Shown here piece after piece: positions 10,364-21,646 of a stretch of 64,000 nucleotides of DNA (the first letter of the stretch is position 1; every line of letters starts with the position of its first letter). The notes beneath the pieces were generated by a model. The model was not told the DNA's origin, made no database searches, and saw nothing but the letters and a program-made list of their open reading frames with translations. Position numbers and translations under genes: made by a program. The stretch is taken from contig ML769401.1 in the NCBI GenBank assembly GCA_009733575.1, positions 30,730-94,729 of the forward strand, given 5' to 3'. The stretch is from Gymnopus androsaceus JB14. Taxonomy: Eukaryota > Basidiomycota > Agaricomycetes > Agaricales > Omphalotaceae.

Positions 10364-11896
10364 TTGAATGCAGTACGCACGCACTCGCAGAAGGGAGGCG
10401 GGATAAGGATCTATTTAGCGGGTAGGTATGTTATATATAGAAATATATGCATACATGCGATCTATTTCGCGAGGTGAGCAGGCATATACACGTATACGGT
10501 CTGGATACTTGGATACTTAATTACAATATTATTAGCAACTCATTTTCGATTCGCGAAACTCTTGAGCTTGGAGTTGCGGATTCATCCAGTTATGGTCTCT
10601 CGCGGTTCATATCCTACTTTGATCCTGTGTGAAATCCATGATAGTCGACTTTCCTGACTTATCGCCAAATCTCATCTGGAAATTAGCACGCGCAGCACGC
10701 GACCAGCTCTATCGCTTCTTCAAATTCTCATACTTGATTCGATAACCCAAAAGAGGAGCGACGTAACCTCCGAGGATCGTCACAAACTGTCAAAAGTTGA
10801 ACAATATCAGACGATATCAATCAAAGAGAGAGAGAGAGATGATCCGACTTACAGCCTTCTCCATCCAAGCCAACATGAACAGGAAAACACGGAAATCCAT
10901 CTCCGTGATAGAATATCTGCATCATTTGCACCAAGCCACCCTTTCCGAACCCCCCTGGAATTGCGCCCATATTGCGGAAGAATAGCTCTTTCTTGTCGAA
11001 TTCCTATGTAGCCCACTCCATTAGTACGCTCGTATCCAAGTACAGTCATGCTGTATATACTCACCAAAGGTTCATTTCGTTCCGTGACTACACACGGTAC
11101 GCCTTTAAAACTTTCCAAAGCTATGCGGCACTCCTCGGGAACGAATACATCTCCAGTTTCCGGTGTGCATATCGTTACTTGCGTTCCCAGTGTGATCTTG
11201 ATTTTGCCTTCTAGAACATGCATTACTTCGTCATGGTCCTGGTGCCAGTGACTGGGAACGATGAGGACATCGTCGTCTTCACCTGCACGGACGTCGACGC
11301 GCCTCAGATGGCCTTCGAAGGTCTACAGTGGCCGAGATATATCAAGTCGGGCCTAGGACACAGTCTACGGATCTTCTTACCATTGTGATACCTTTACCGA
11401 GGCTGATGCTTTCTGGGTAGTCCAAAGTGGATGTCATTTCTGAGCGTAGTCTTGGAATTGCTATGTCCTGCGGGTGATACTTGGATGCATCCTTTCCTCT
11501 TGATCTTTTACTTATAGGAATTTCTGGAGCCTTACATTGAACCCTTGATGTCAAACTTTCCATTGGTTCCTTTGAATTCGCAGAAAACCCTGATCAGAAT
11601 TGGCCTTAGAGCTGATGTAGATCCATCTAACTTTGCCGTTTCATGACTGAATTCTAGGACATTTCCGAACGTTTCGGTCCCGCACATGCGAGCTGAGCGC
11701 TGAGCGCTGAGCATTCGCTCTTGATCAATATGTAGTTGGAAGATGTAAAATCTAGACCAAGGAGATCCTGGATCCAAGCCAAGTACATCTTGGAAACTGC
11801 TTCGCAGCTACAGTAGTCTATGTAGGTCGGGTAGTTCCTGTAGTGTAGCAAGGTCCCTGCTACATAGACCACTTTATATCACTGTAGAATAAGCAG
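10054..11896. repeat. Cupin/YVH1-tail repeat unit, copy B
   Basis: This is the same unit as 1-2254, beginning with the intron before the YVH1 C-terminal exon. It lacks the MITE and carries many 1-3 base deletions relative to copy A, especially at 10376-10700. It ends in ...TAAGCAGGGGAATGGG, where the next partial unit begins; the copy A counterpart inside YVH1 reads GCAAGGAATGGG, so the junction has short homology. Confidence 0.85.
10709..11437 (-). CDS. Small cupin-domain protein, copy B
   Basis: The exon plan is the same as copy A: exon 1 from 11437 (MTSTLDYPESISLGKGITM), the cupin exon, the HGDG exon and the LGGYVAPLLGY exon ending at TAG 10709-10711. Within the cupin exon a missing G (plus-strand CTCGGGAAC near 11138) and a later extra base (TTTCCAAAG near 11116) cancel out, replacing RGVPHSFESF with EECRIALESF. 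This removes the Pro-x-Gly-x2-His of cupin motif 2, including one metal-binding His. If real, the protein would probably be inactive. Other exons keep frame, except possible indels near 10865 (extra A's in the HGDG exon). Confidence 0.65.
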
Positions 11897-12010
11897 GGGA
11901 ATGGGTTGTGCCCGTGAGTTGCTTTCCTAATGTGATACTAGCTGTCTCTTACACTATTGATGTAGGGCTTCTGTATAAGTGGGTCAAAAGTGGATGAGAT
12001 TGTAGCATGA
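11897..12010 (+). pseudogene. Third, truncated YVH1 C-terminal fragment
   Basis: It begins GGGAATGGGTTGTGCCCG and reads EWVVP, then an intron, then GFCISGSKVDEIVA and a stop, i.e. only the last 20 or so codons of YVH1. The upstream zinc cysteines are absent. It marks the left end of repeat copy C. Confidence 0.8.
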
Positions 12011-12440
12011 TTAAATGCAGTACGCAATGTACTCGCAGAAGGAGGGAGTAAGGATCTATTATAATTCAGTGGGTTGGGTAAGTTAATATCGGGAAATATA
12101 TACATACATGCGATCTATTTCGCGAGATGAGCAGGCATATACAGGTATAGGTATACGTTTGCAGGATACTTGGATGCTTAAATAATTACAATGTCATTAG
12201 CAACTCATTTTCGATTCGCGAAACTCTTGAGTTGGAGCTGCGGATTCGTTCCTCCAGCTATGGTTCTCTGGCGGTTCATATCCTAACCTCTGATCCTATA
12301 GTAATCTTTCCATTAGCAACCGCGCGCACGCGACCAGCTCATCGCTTCTTCATCAGGCGATATACAATCAAAGAGAGAGATGATTCAACTTACAGCCTTC
12401 TCCAACCAAGGCAAATGAACAGGAAACACTGGAAACCCAT

Positions 12441-13068
12441 NNNNNNNNNNNNNNNNNNNNNNNNNNNNNNNNNNNNNNNNNNNNNNNNNNNNNNNNNNNN
12501 NNNNNNNNNNNNNNNNNNNNNNNNNNNNNNNNNNNNNNNNNNNNNNNNNNNNNNNNNNNNNNNNNNNNNNNNNNNNNNNNNNNNNNNNNNNNNNNNNNNN
12601 NNNNNNNNNNNNNNNNNNNNNNNNNNNNNNNNNNNNNNNNNNNNNNNNNNNNNNNNNNNNNNNNNNNNNNNNNNNNNNNNNNNNNNNNNNNNNNNNNNNN
12701 NNNNNNNNNNNNNNNNNNNNNNNNNNNNNNNNNNNNNNNNNNNNNNNNNNNNNNNNNNNNNNNNNNNNNNNNNNNNNNNNNNNNNNNNNNNNNNNNNNNN
12801 NNNNNNNNNNNNNNNNNNNNNNNNNNNNNNNNNNNNNNNNNNNNNNNNNNNNNNNNNNNNNNNNNNNNNNNNNNNNNNNNNNNNNNNNNNNNNNNNNNNN
12901 NNNNNNNNNNNNNNNNNNNNNNNNNNNNNNNNNNNNNNNNNNNNNNNNNNNNNNNNNNNNNNNNNNNNNNNNNNNNNNNNNNNNNNNNNNNNNNNNNNNN
13001 NNNNNNNNNNNNNNNNNNNNNNNNNNNNNNNNNNNNNNNNNNNNNNNNNNNNNNNNNNNNNNNNNNNN
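12441..13068. other. Assembly gap (628 N)
   Basis: A run of N interrupts cupin copy C. Sequence before the gap (about 12355-12440) is almost the same as sequence after it (about 13153-13240), both ending in GGAAACACTGGAAACCCAT. The two gap flanks therefore overlap, so the gap may hold another cupin copy or may be an artefact of repeat collapse. Confidence 0.95.
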
Positions 13069-13781
13069 GAATTCTCATACTTAATTCGATAGCCCAAAAG
13101 AGGAGCAACGTAACCTCCGAGGATCGTCACAAACTGTCAAAAGTTAAACAATATCAGGCGATATACAATCAAAAGAGAGAGATGATTCAACTTACAGCCT
13201 TCTCCAACCAAGGCAAATGAACAGGAAACACTGGAAACCCATCTCCGTGATAGAATATCTGCATCACTTGCACCAAGCCACCCTCCGCGAATCCCCCTGG
13301 AATTGCACCCAAATTGCGGAAAAACAGCTCTTTCTTCTCGAATTCCTATGTGGCCCACTCCATTAGTACGCTCGTATCCAAGTACAGTCAATGCTGCATA
13401 TACTCACCAAAGGTTCATTCCGTTCCGTGACCACACAGGGTACGCCTTTAAAGCTTTCCAAGCTATGCGGCACTCTCCGGGGAACGAATACATCTCCAGT
13501 TTCCGGTGTGCATATTAACACTTGCTTTCCCAGTGTGACCTTCATTTTTCCTTCTAGAACACGCAACACTTCGTCGTGCTCCTGGTGCCAGTGACTGGGA
13601 ACGATGAAGGCATCGTCGTCTTCAGCTGCGCGGACGTCAACGCGCCTAATATGGCCTTCGAAGGTCTGCAGTGACCGAAATATATATCAAGTCGGGCAAG
13701 GACACAGTCTACGGATTTTCTTACCAATGTGACACCTTTACCGAGGCTAATGCTTTCTGGGTAGTCCGAAGTGGATGTCAT
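13069..13781 (-). CDS. Small cupin-domain protein, copy C (3' end lost in gap)
   Basis: Exon 1 starts at 13781 (MTSTSDYPESISLGKGVTL). The cupin exon keeps the metal ligands: HWHQEHDEVLRVLEG and VFVPRRVPHSLES (the motif 2 Gly is replaced by Arg). The HGDGFPVFPVH exon follows, and exon 4 reaches the N run at 13068 with the last few codons missing. It is about 75-80 percent similar to copy A by eye. Confidence 0.75.
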
Positions 13782-16035
13782 TTCCGTCCTGAGGGTGATA
13801 TTTGGATGCATCCCTTCCTCTCGATCTGTTACTTATAGGAATTTCTAGACGCAACCTTCAGCCGAGGGGAAAGTCGATTGGTATTACTCCGAACCGTCGG
13901 GATTCTGCAAGAACCGTAAACCTGCTGATAGTACTCACCCCGTACATGAGCTGAGCGCACCGCGGGCATGACAGCTGTTAGTCCGAAACACCGTTTGAAT
14001 TGCCTGACGCAGCGAAGACTCAATTGCCGATCTTGACAGCAGTTTCTGCGTGATTAGCTAAGGCTCTGATAAACATCAAAACAAGCTAAGGGAATATACC
14101 TCGGCAATACAGTACCTCGTCTCATTCCACAGCAATACCGCCTTGTCTTACGCGTCCTGGGAAGGAGAGCCGATTTTGCTGCGCAGACACGCGAATGGTT
14201 GCGCACAAGCTGCTGAAGACGTGCCAGTTGATATCTTCTAGATTCGATTGTGGGATGTATGCGACGTTCGTCACTGTTTCGATACAAGAATCTATCACAA
14301 AGATACGTGCTCACATATTGAACCAGACCTCGCTCACTTAAATCACCTCTACATTCCCCGAACTTGCCCATACACCAAATAATAAACTGATACTTTCTCC
14401 ATTGTATGCTCTCGAGCTTTGAGCAACTGTCCTCGTTTTTGTTTTGGGGAATGGAGTTTGTATGAAGCCATTTTTTCATCATTTAATGTACATCTTACTC
14501 AAAATTGGCTGTTTTTACTCCGTGGACATACTTTTAGCACATATTTTTACTACTTGTGGGTACTTGATGATAATTGTTAATTCCAATGTGTACTTTACCA
14601 GCATTGAATTTGATATGCTGCTAGGTTCCACTTATAGGTATCTCTGCTCTGGCCACTCAGTTGTGTATATCTGAAACTATTGATTTTACTTGCATACCTT
14701 CCCAGCATACTCTTGAGCTTTTGGTAGCGTACTCTTGAGCTCCAGTGGCGTACTCTTGAGCTCCTGTGGCATACTCTTGAGCTCCAGTGGTGTACTCTTG
14801 AGCTCCTGTGGCATACTCTTGAGCTTCTCTGATCTACGTCTGAGAGAATTTCAGGCAAGAGCATGGGAATGTGCAGGAAAAGAAACTCGAAACTCATATG
14901 AACAACTTGAAGACAAAGCAATGGTGGTAAAAAGACAGTAGTAGATGATGAAGTCAGTGACACGTTCATGGGTCCAAGTGGCAAGAAGTACATAATCCTG
15001 GGGTCAGTGAATGTCAACAGGTCTCAACCAATGCTCAGTCAGTGTCAACCAGACTCACAGGGTCTCACAGGGTCTCACAGGATCAGTAGCTTCTCCAAGT
15101 ACTTTCACAACTCACGTTCAACAAGAAATAAGTTGATTGACTAGAATATTTGACCCTTTGAGTACAATATCGCTACACAAACCACGGAGTACCCAAAGTA
15201 CAATGTAAGCTTATCCAGTACCTTTTTACGATGAAAAATACCATCATAAGTTTGTTACCTAGAAAGAAGGGATGTTAGCGCTCTGTACGGACAGAGTGTG
15301 CGTTGACACACCACAAAATGATCGATGCGAAGTCGCTCGACTACACTCAAATTTATTTCGGAGAATCGGAAAGTAACCCTGCAAGCAACGTTGGTCAATG
15401 AAAACCAGGAAACCCACGTTCGTAGAAACAAACTGTGAGTGATCAGTGCATGAACCGACTTGGCGCCCTTTTCATGTAGAGTCCTTGCTGCAAGCACCCG
15501 TATCGATCATATCATCGACCAAAATCGCGACCTGAATGGCCATAAGAAGTCGGTAAATGGAAGTATAAATTGTAGCGAAGTTTATCCTTTAAATACGCTC
15601 TCTTTGATCAATATGATACAGCATACACAAAGTTGCTGTAAACCAGACGAATGCCTTGAAAAATTTGACCCAGGAGATCGAGTAAAGTGAGCTTAGGCTA
15701 ACTAGCGCCCAGTTAGCGCTCGTATGAGGACATCTTCAAAATTTCTCCTTTCCGGCGTTCAAGCCGTGTAATAAATCCTTCCTTCCTTCTTCTCCTTCTC
15801 ATTCTCGACGCGTCATTAACGCTTCTATGCTACACGGTACATCTGTGCTACACCCAGTAAACAGTCGCCAACGTCTATTACCGCAATCAATTCATTGGGG
15901 TGGGAGAGTCACGTTCTCATGATCCAACTTTATATCCTCTGATTTCATTATCTTTACTCCGTCTTAATGCCACCTTCCTGTGAAACAAAACCGATATAAA
16001 ACCAATCCCAAGGACTGCTCTTGAAATATTTTCAG
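13239..16035. repeat. 2.8-kb tandem duplication, left copy
   Basis: It matches 16067-18874 almost base for base (offset 2828, then 2827). The few differences are a T-run length near 14478, one T near 15680, a CCTT unit near 15785 and a short replaced stretch at about 15930-15953. It contains the 5' part of cupin copy C, then 13782-16035 with no gene I can recognise, a 21-base minisatellite, and at its right end a copy of the promoter of the gene at 18926. Confidence 0.95.
14703..14826. repeat. 21-base minisatellite, six units
   Basis: Units follow GTACTCTTGAGCTCCWGTGG with small variations; the outer units are degenerate. An identical array lies at 17530-17653 in the second copy of the duplication. 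Confidence 0.85.
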
Positions 16036-16066
16036 GATTCAATCTTCTTCCCTCTTTTTTTTTTGT

Positions 16067-16609
16067 CCATCTCCGTGATAGAATATCTGCATCACTTGCA
16101 CCAAGCCACCCTCCGCGAATCCCCCTGGAATTGCACCCAAATTGCGGAAAAACAGCTCTTTCTTCTCGAATTCCTATGTGGCCCACTCCATTAGTACGCT
16201 CGTATCCAAGTACAGTCAATGCTGCATATACTCACCAAAGGTTCATTCCGTTCCGTGACCACACAGGGTACGCCTTTAAAGCTTTCCAAGCTATGCGGCA
16301 CTCTCCGGGGAACGAATACATCTCCAGTTTCCGGTGTGCATATTAACACTTGCTTTCCCAGTGTGACCTTCATTTTTCCTTCTAGAACACGCAACACTTC
16401 GTCGTGCTCCTGGTGCCAGTGACTGGGAACGATGAAGGCATCGTCGTCTTCAGCTGCGCGGACGTCAACGCGCCTAATATGGCCTTCGAAGGTCTGCAGT
16501 GACCGAAATATATATCAAGTCGGGCAAGGACACAGTCTACGGATTTTCTTACCAATGTGACACCTTTACCGAGGCTAATGCTTTCTGGGTAGTCCGAAGT
16601 GGATGTCAT
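16067..16609 (-). pseudogene. Truncated cupin gene, copy D
   Basis: Identical to copy C over exons 1 and 2 and the first part of exon 3, but broken at the duplication joint (16067) directly after HGDG. The remaining PVFPVH segment and exon 4 are absent, and the frame runs into a poly-T/pyrimidine tract (16041-16065). The cupin core is complete, so a shortened product is conceivable but the tail is lost. Confidence 0.8.
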
Positions 16610-17529
16610 TTCCGTCCTGAGGGTGATATTTGGATGCATCCCTTCCTCTCGATCTGTTACTTATAGGAATTTCTAGACGCAACCTTCAGCCGAGGGGAAA
16701 GTCGATTGGTATTACTCCGAACCGTCGGGATTCTGCAAGAACCGTAAACCTGCTGATAGTACTCACCCCGTACATGAGCTGAGCGCACCGCGGGCATGAC
16801 AGCTGTTAGTCCGAAACACCGTTTGAATTGCCTGACGCAGCGAAGACTCAATTGCCGATCTTGACAGCAGTTTCTGCGTGATTAGCTAAGGCTCTGATAA
16901 ACATCAAAACAAGCTAAGGGAATATACCTCGGCAATACAGTACCTCGTCTCATTCCACAGCAATACCGCCTTGTCTTACGCGTCCTGGGAAGGAGAGCCG
17001 ATTTTGCTGCGCAGACACGCGAATGGTTGCGCACAAGCTGCTGAAGACGTGCCAGTTGATATCTTCTAGATTCGATTGTGGGATGTATGCGACGTTCGTC
17101 ACTGTTTCGATACAAGAATCTATCACAAAGATACGTGCTCACATATTGAACCAGACCTCGCTCACTTAAATCACCTCTACATTCCCCGAACTTGCCCATA
17201 CACCAAATAATAAACTGATACTTTCTCCATTGTATGCTCTCGAGCTTTGAGCAACTGTCCTCGTTTTTGTTTTGGGGAATGGAGTTTGTATGAAGCCATT
17301 TTTCATCATTTAATGTACATCTTACTCAAAATTGGCTGTTTTTACTCCGTGGACATACTTTTAGCACATATTTTTACTACTTGTGGGTACTTGATGATAA
17401 TTGTTAATTCCAATGTGTACTTTACCAGCATTGAATTTGATATGCTGCTAGGTTCCACTTATAGGTATCTCTGCTCTGGCCACTCAGTTGTGTATATCTG
17501 AAACTATTGATTTTACTTGCATACCTTCC

Positions 17530-17653
17530 CAGCATACTCTTGAGCTTTTGGTAGCGTACTCTTGAGCTCCAGTGGCGTACTCTTGAGCTCCTGTGGCATA
17601 CTCTTGAGCTCCAGTGGTGTACTCTTGAGCTCCTGTGGCATACTCTTGAGCTT
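17530..17653. repeat. 21-base minisatellite, second copy
   Basis: Same six-unit array as at 14703-14826, carried by the tandem duplication. Confidence 0.85.
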
Positions 17654-18833
17654 CTCTGATCTACGTCTGAGAGAATTTCAGGCAAGAGCATGGGAATGTG
17701 CAGGAAAAGAAACTCGAAACTCATATGAACAACTTGAAGACAAAGCAATGGTGGTAAAAAGACAGTAGTAGATGATGAAGTCAGTGACACGTTCATGGGT
17801 CCAAGTGGCAAGAAGTACATAATCCTGGGGTCAGTGAATGTCAACAGGTCTCAACCAATGCTCAGTCAGTGTCAACCAGACTCACAGGGTCTCACAGGGT
17901 CTCACAGGATCAGTAGCTTCTCCAAGTACTTTCACAACTCACGTTCAACAAGAAATAAGTTGATTGACTAGAATATTTGACCCTTTGAGTACAATATCGC
18001 TACACAAACCACGGAGTACCCAAAGTACAATGTAAGCTTATCCAGTACCTTTTTACGATGAAAAATACCATCATAAGTTTGTTACCTAGAAAGAAGGGAT
18101 GTTAGCGCTCTGTACGGACAGAGTGTGCGTTGACACACCACAAAATGATCGATGCGAAGTCGCTCGACTACACTCAAATTTATTTCGGAGAATCGGAAAG
18201 TAACCCTGCAAGCAACGTTGGTCAATGAAAACCAGGAAACCCACGTTCGTAGAAACAAACTGTGAGTGATCAGTGCATGAACCGACTTGGCGCCCTTTTC
18301 ATGTAGAGTCCTTGCTGCAAGCACCCGTATCGATCATATCATCGACCAAAATCGCGACCTGAATGGCCATAAGAAGTCGGTAAATGGAAGTATAAATTGT
18401 AGCGAAGTTTATCCTTTAAATACGCTCTCTTTGATCAATATGATACAGCATACACAAAGTTGCTGTAAACCAGACGAATGCCTTGAAAAATTTGACCCAG
18501 GAGATTCGAGTAAAGTGAGCTTAGGCTAACTAGCGCCCAGTTAGCGCTCGTATGAGGACATCTTCAAAATTTCTCCTTTCCGGCGTTCAAGCCGTGTAAT
18601 AAATCCTTCCTTCCTTCCTTCTCCTTCTCATTCTCGACGCGTCATTAACGCTTCTATGCTACACGGTACATCTGTGCTACACCCAGTAAACAGTCGCCAA
18701 CGTCTATTACCGCAATCAATTCATTGGGGTGGGAGAGTCACGTTCTCATGATCCAACTTACAGCGCTCCCCAGACTTTACATTACTCTTGCTTTACTCCG
18801 TCTTAATGCCACCTTCCTGTGAAACAAAACCGA

Positions 18834-18840
18834 TATAAAA
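18834..18840 (+). promoter_or_regulatory. TATA box of the molybdopterin-domain gene
   Basis: TATAAAA lies 86 bases upstream of the ATG at 18926. A duplicated copy (about 15993) in the left repeat is followed by no gene. Confidence 0.5.
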
Positions 18841-18925
18841 CCAATCCCAAGGACTGCTCTTGAAATATTTTCAGATCCTAGCTTGTTGCACGCGACCGTA
18901 ATCTAGGCGAGATATCTAGCAGCCG

Positions 18926-20994
18926 ATGTCATTAAAATTTGGCACGCGTTCGTTCTCCGCATCTCCATTATCTGGCACACGACCTCCAAATCCGAACTCG
19001 TTGGCTCTAGGCTTTCAACGAAAACAAACCTATCGGAATTTCCTGGGCTCAGTTAGCAGTAGACGGAGTCATTTTGTTGCTATCATGTCGACCGCACCCA
19101 GTCATTCCGAATCCAATTCGACCCCAGTTGTTGGTACGGAACGAGCTGGAGGGACTTCTACCGGTTCCTTGAACTATTCTACATCGACCAGCGGAGTTAT
19201 GACAGGTTCTGATGTCGGGACTAGTACAGGAGCTCCTTCGGAACGGACTAGAAGCGGAAGGAGCGGAGATGGTCTGGAGAGGTTCAAGTTGTCACCTATA
19301 CCACTGGGAAACCCTCTCAAGGAGGAGGGTCGATGTATACGCACTGCTGCTGCGCTTGTCATCGGGTGAGACCGTTCTCTGTGCTGGTTGTTCAGGACCT
19401 ACCTTTCAAACTAGAGACGAAATTTTAAACGGTAAAACCCTGGACAAGAACTCTAATTACTTTGCAAAATATTGCTTTGAGCGAGGAATCGAGTTGTGAG
19501 CAGTTATCAGGGTGTAAATCCATGTCTTAGTTCCTAATCTTGTTGTCACAGGAAACGAATCGAAGTCATACCGGACGACGAGGCAGCAATGTAAGACATA
19601 CCACTTTGGTTGACTGTCGACGGTTTCTTACGTGTATAGAACCTGTTTACCTGTGTCTTCCCTTCCATCTTCCATGAACGTTCATCCTTCAGCGTTGAAG
19701 CCAGTAGGCGTATGGTCGCAAAGTACGATCTTGTAATCACTACAGGCGGAATAGGACCTACTCATGATGGTACGGCTTTGCATTCCGTGCATTTACTATA
19801 TAATGACGACGCATTGCAGACATAACATATTCCTCCCTCGCGCGCGCCTTCAACCAGCCTCTAGCCCATCACCCTGAAACACTTCGTCGACTCGATGAGA
19901 TGAACAAACACCGTGCGTGGGTTTCGGAGCAGACGTCTCAGCAACGAGAGGCTACGAAGCGAATGGCACTGTTTCCTGAGAGCGCAGAGGTTCTTTTTTG
20001 TTGGTTCGTTCACTATTCGCCTCCTTATTGTTGTTGAGTAACCAACGCTTCTCTTGTAAGTCCGGATATTTGGGTGGTGAGTATTACTGTTTTTTTGCGC
20101 CTCTATTTCTTTGAAAGTTTTCTGACTTTATCATTTTGGTTCTCTAGCCTGTGGTTCGACTGGAAGGAAAGCTCTGTGTCTTTCCTGGTATACCGACACT
20201 GTTCACGAAAATGCTGGACGGCTTAGCACGGTACCTTCCACTTCCGCCGGCTAGTGAGAGACCGATGAGGGTGCAGATATTTACCGAGTGCGTTTCCGCC
20301 ATTCTTTCTCATATCCTCCCATCTTCCGTTTTCTCTATCTATAATCTCCTTCTCATGCTCATTTACACATACTAGACGTCCGGAATCAATGATCGCACCA
20401 TATCTCACCTCCCTCCACTCCCGCCTCAAAAAGCAAAAAGCCGAGATCCAAGTCGGGTCGTACCCCGTCCTTGGTAAAGGCGTGTTCGTCAGTCTAATCG
20501 GAAGGGATCGGGGTATGGGTGCTCCGGCAGCTGGACAGCAGAGTGCTAGTGGATCGAATTCGGCGACGGAAACGCATGCGCAAAGTCGTCAGTCAATCGA
20601 AGAACCAGGGCGCGTCTGGCTCGCACAGATCGCGTCAGAAGTGGAGAGGGAGATTGGCGGAAGGATCGTTAATGAGGAAGAGGTCAAGGCGCTGAAGGAG
20701 GGTGGTGTAGGTGAAGTTAGGAGGAGGATGGAAGAGGGCGATAGGGTGGCTGCGAATGCGACTTTTGGCAGAAATCAGGATGCTGGGATCCGGAAGAGAA
20801 GTGATGCGGATGAGGTTGAGGTTGAGAGTCCTGCATCGTCGCACTCGCCTCCATTTACACCCCAGTATTCTCGTGCTTCGTCCCCTGCTTCCATCTCTGC
20901 CTGTGATTCGGCTTCAGAGCCAGCTCATTATGCAGATGTGAAGGTTTCAGCGAAGGGGAGTAAGCCGAAGCTGGGGGAGGTGGGTTGGAGATAA
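18926..20994 (+). CDS. MoaB/Mog-type molybdopterin-binding domain protein
   Basis: Eight exons join cleanly to 531 residues: 18926-19365, 19415-19495, 19552-19590, 19693-19769, 19820-20003, 20061-20076, 20148-20287 and 20376-20994. After a Ser/Thr-rich leader (about residues 1-140, possibly a mitochondrial presequence), the MoCF_biosynth fold starts at [13 protein letters not shown], followed by [13 protein letters not shown] and [14 protein letters not shown]. These are the signatures of the domain also found at the N-terminus of FAD synthase FLAD1 and in CinA. The C-terminal 100 residues are low-complexity. FLAD1-like proteins handle FAD or molybdopterin chemistry, but no PAPS-reductase-type FAD synthase domain is present, so the reaction is open. 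Exon 6 is a 16-base microexon (encoding PDIWV), and exon 5 ends at an unusual gttcgt donor. An alternative start is Met at 19085. Confidence 0.85.
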
Positions 20995-21646
20995 ATAAAG
21001 AATCTTTGGAAGGACCGAGGTTAAGCCTTCAGTTTAAAATTCGTTGTGTTAATTGTATAAACTCATTTTTTTGTTATCCCGTACTCCTTGCCTAGTTGTG
21101 ATTGTATATGTATCTCCTGTTATAGTAGACTTTTATCGCAAATGTCGATTCCATACTCTCAAGGACACGACTAGCCTTGCACTACATTCTCTTGCAGCTA
21201 AACGACACACAATTTGGGGTATTCTGCGTATTATAACTGAAGCTAATTAATAGGTACATTTCCACCAGGCCTTCGGCATGTACTGTCTGTAACGAATGTA
21301 AGAAGAATAGCCTAATCTAGAGGTCCTTCCACTCTTTTACTCTACTCGAAAAATGGCAGGTTGCGAATATTCAGTCGTCAGGTCATATCAAACGAAAACC
21401 AACGGGGGATAGGTTTATAGGTAGTGCAGCTGCTGGACAATGTGTAGAGGGTAGAAAAAAGGTCGGATGGATGGATTTAGAAAACGTCCAGGTGAGCTAG
21501 GTCGGGTAGAGCAGACACGGTTGAGGGCAAACAACAAAACGAAACCAATAGAAAACCGAAATTGTAGAAAGGCGAATGTAAAAGAAGCCGGGTTGTTTGA
21601 TAGTGATCATGTAACACCATGATGCGGGAACGGGACCATACCCATC
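20995..21646. other. Convergent intergenic region
   Basis: This lies between two convergent genes and holds their 3' ends. No further gene or repeat is seen. Confidence 0.5.

Larger units (their letters stand above)
16067..18874. repeat. 2.8-kb tandem duplication, right copy
   Basis: This is the second copy of 13239-16035. Its right end runs on into a real downstream gene (ATG at 18926), so this copy probably represents the original order, and the left copy the inserted one. No gene other than the truncated cupin is recognised in 16610-18874. Confidence 0.95.

Noticed and set aside
12232..13130. Long open frames on both strands across 12232-13130
   Set aside because: They consist almost entirely of undetermined bases (N).
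14054..14482. 142-codon minus-strand frame in the duplicated segment
   Set aside because: No family motifs, and the second copy has a shorter frame because of one base in a T run; composition looks random.
14702..14826. Regular repeats as a CRISPR array
   Set aside because: Units are contiguous with no unique spacers, and the organism is a eukaryote.
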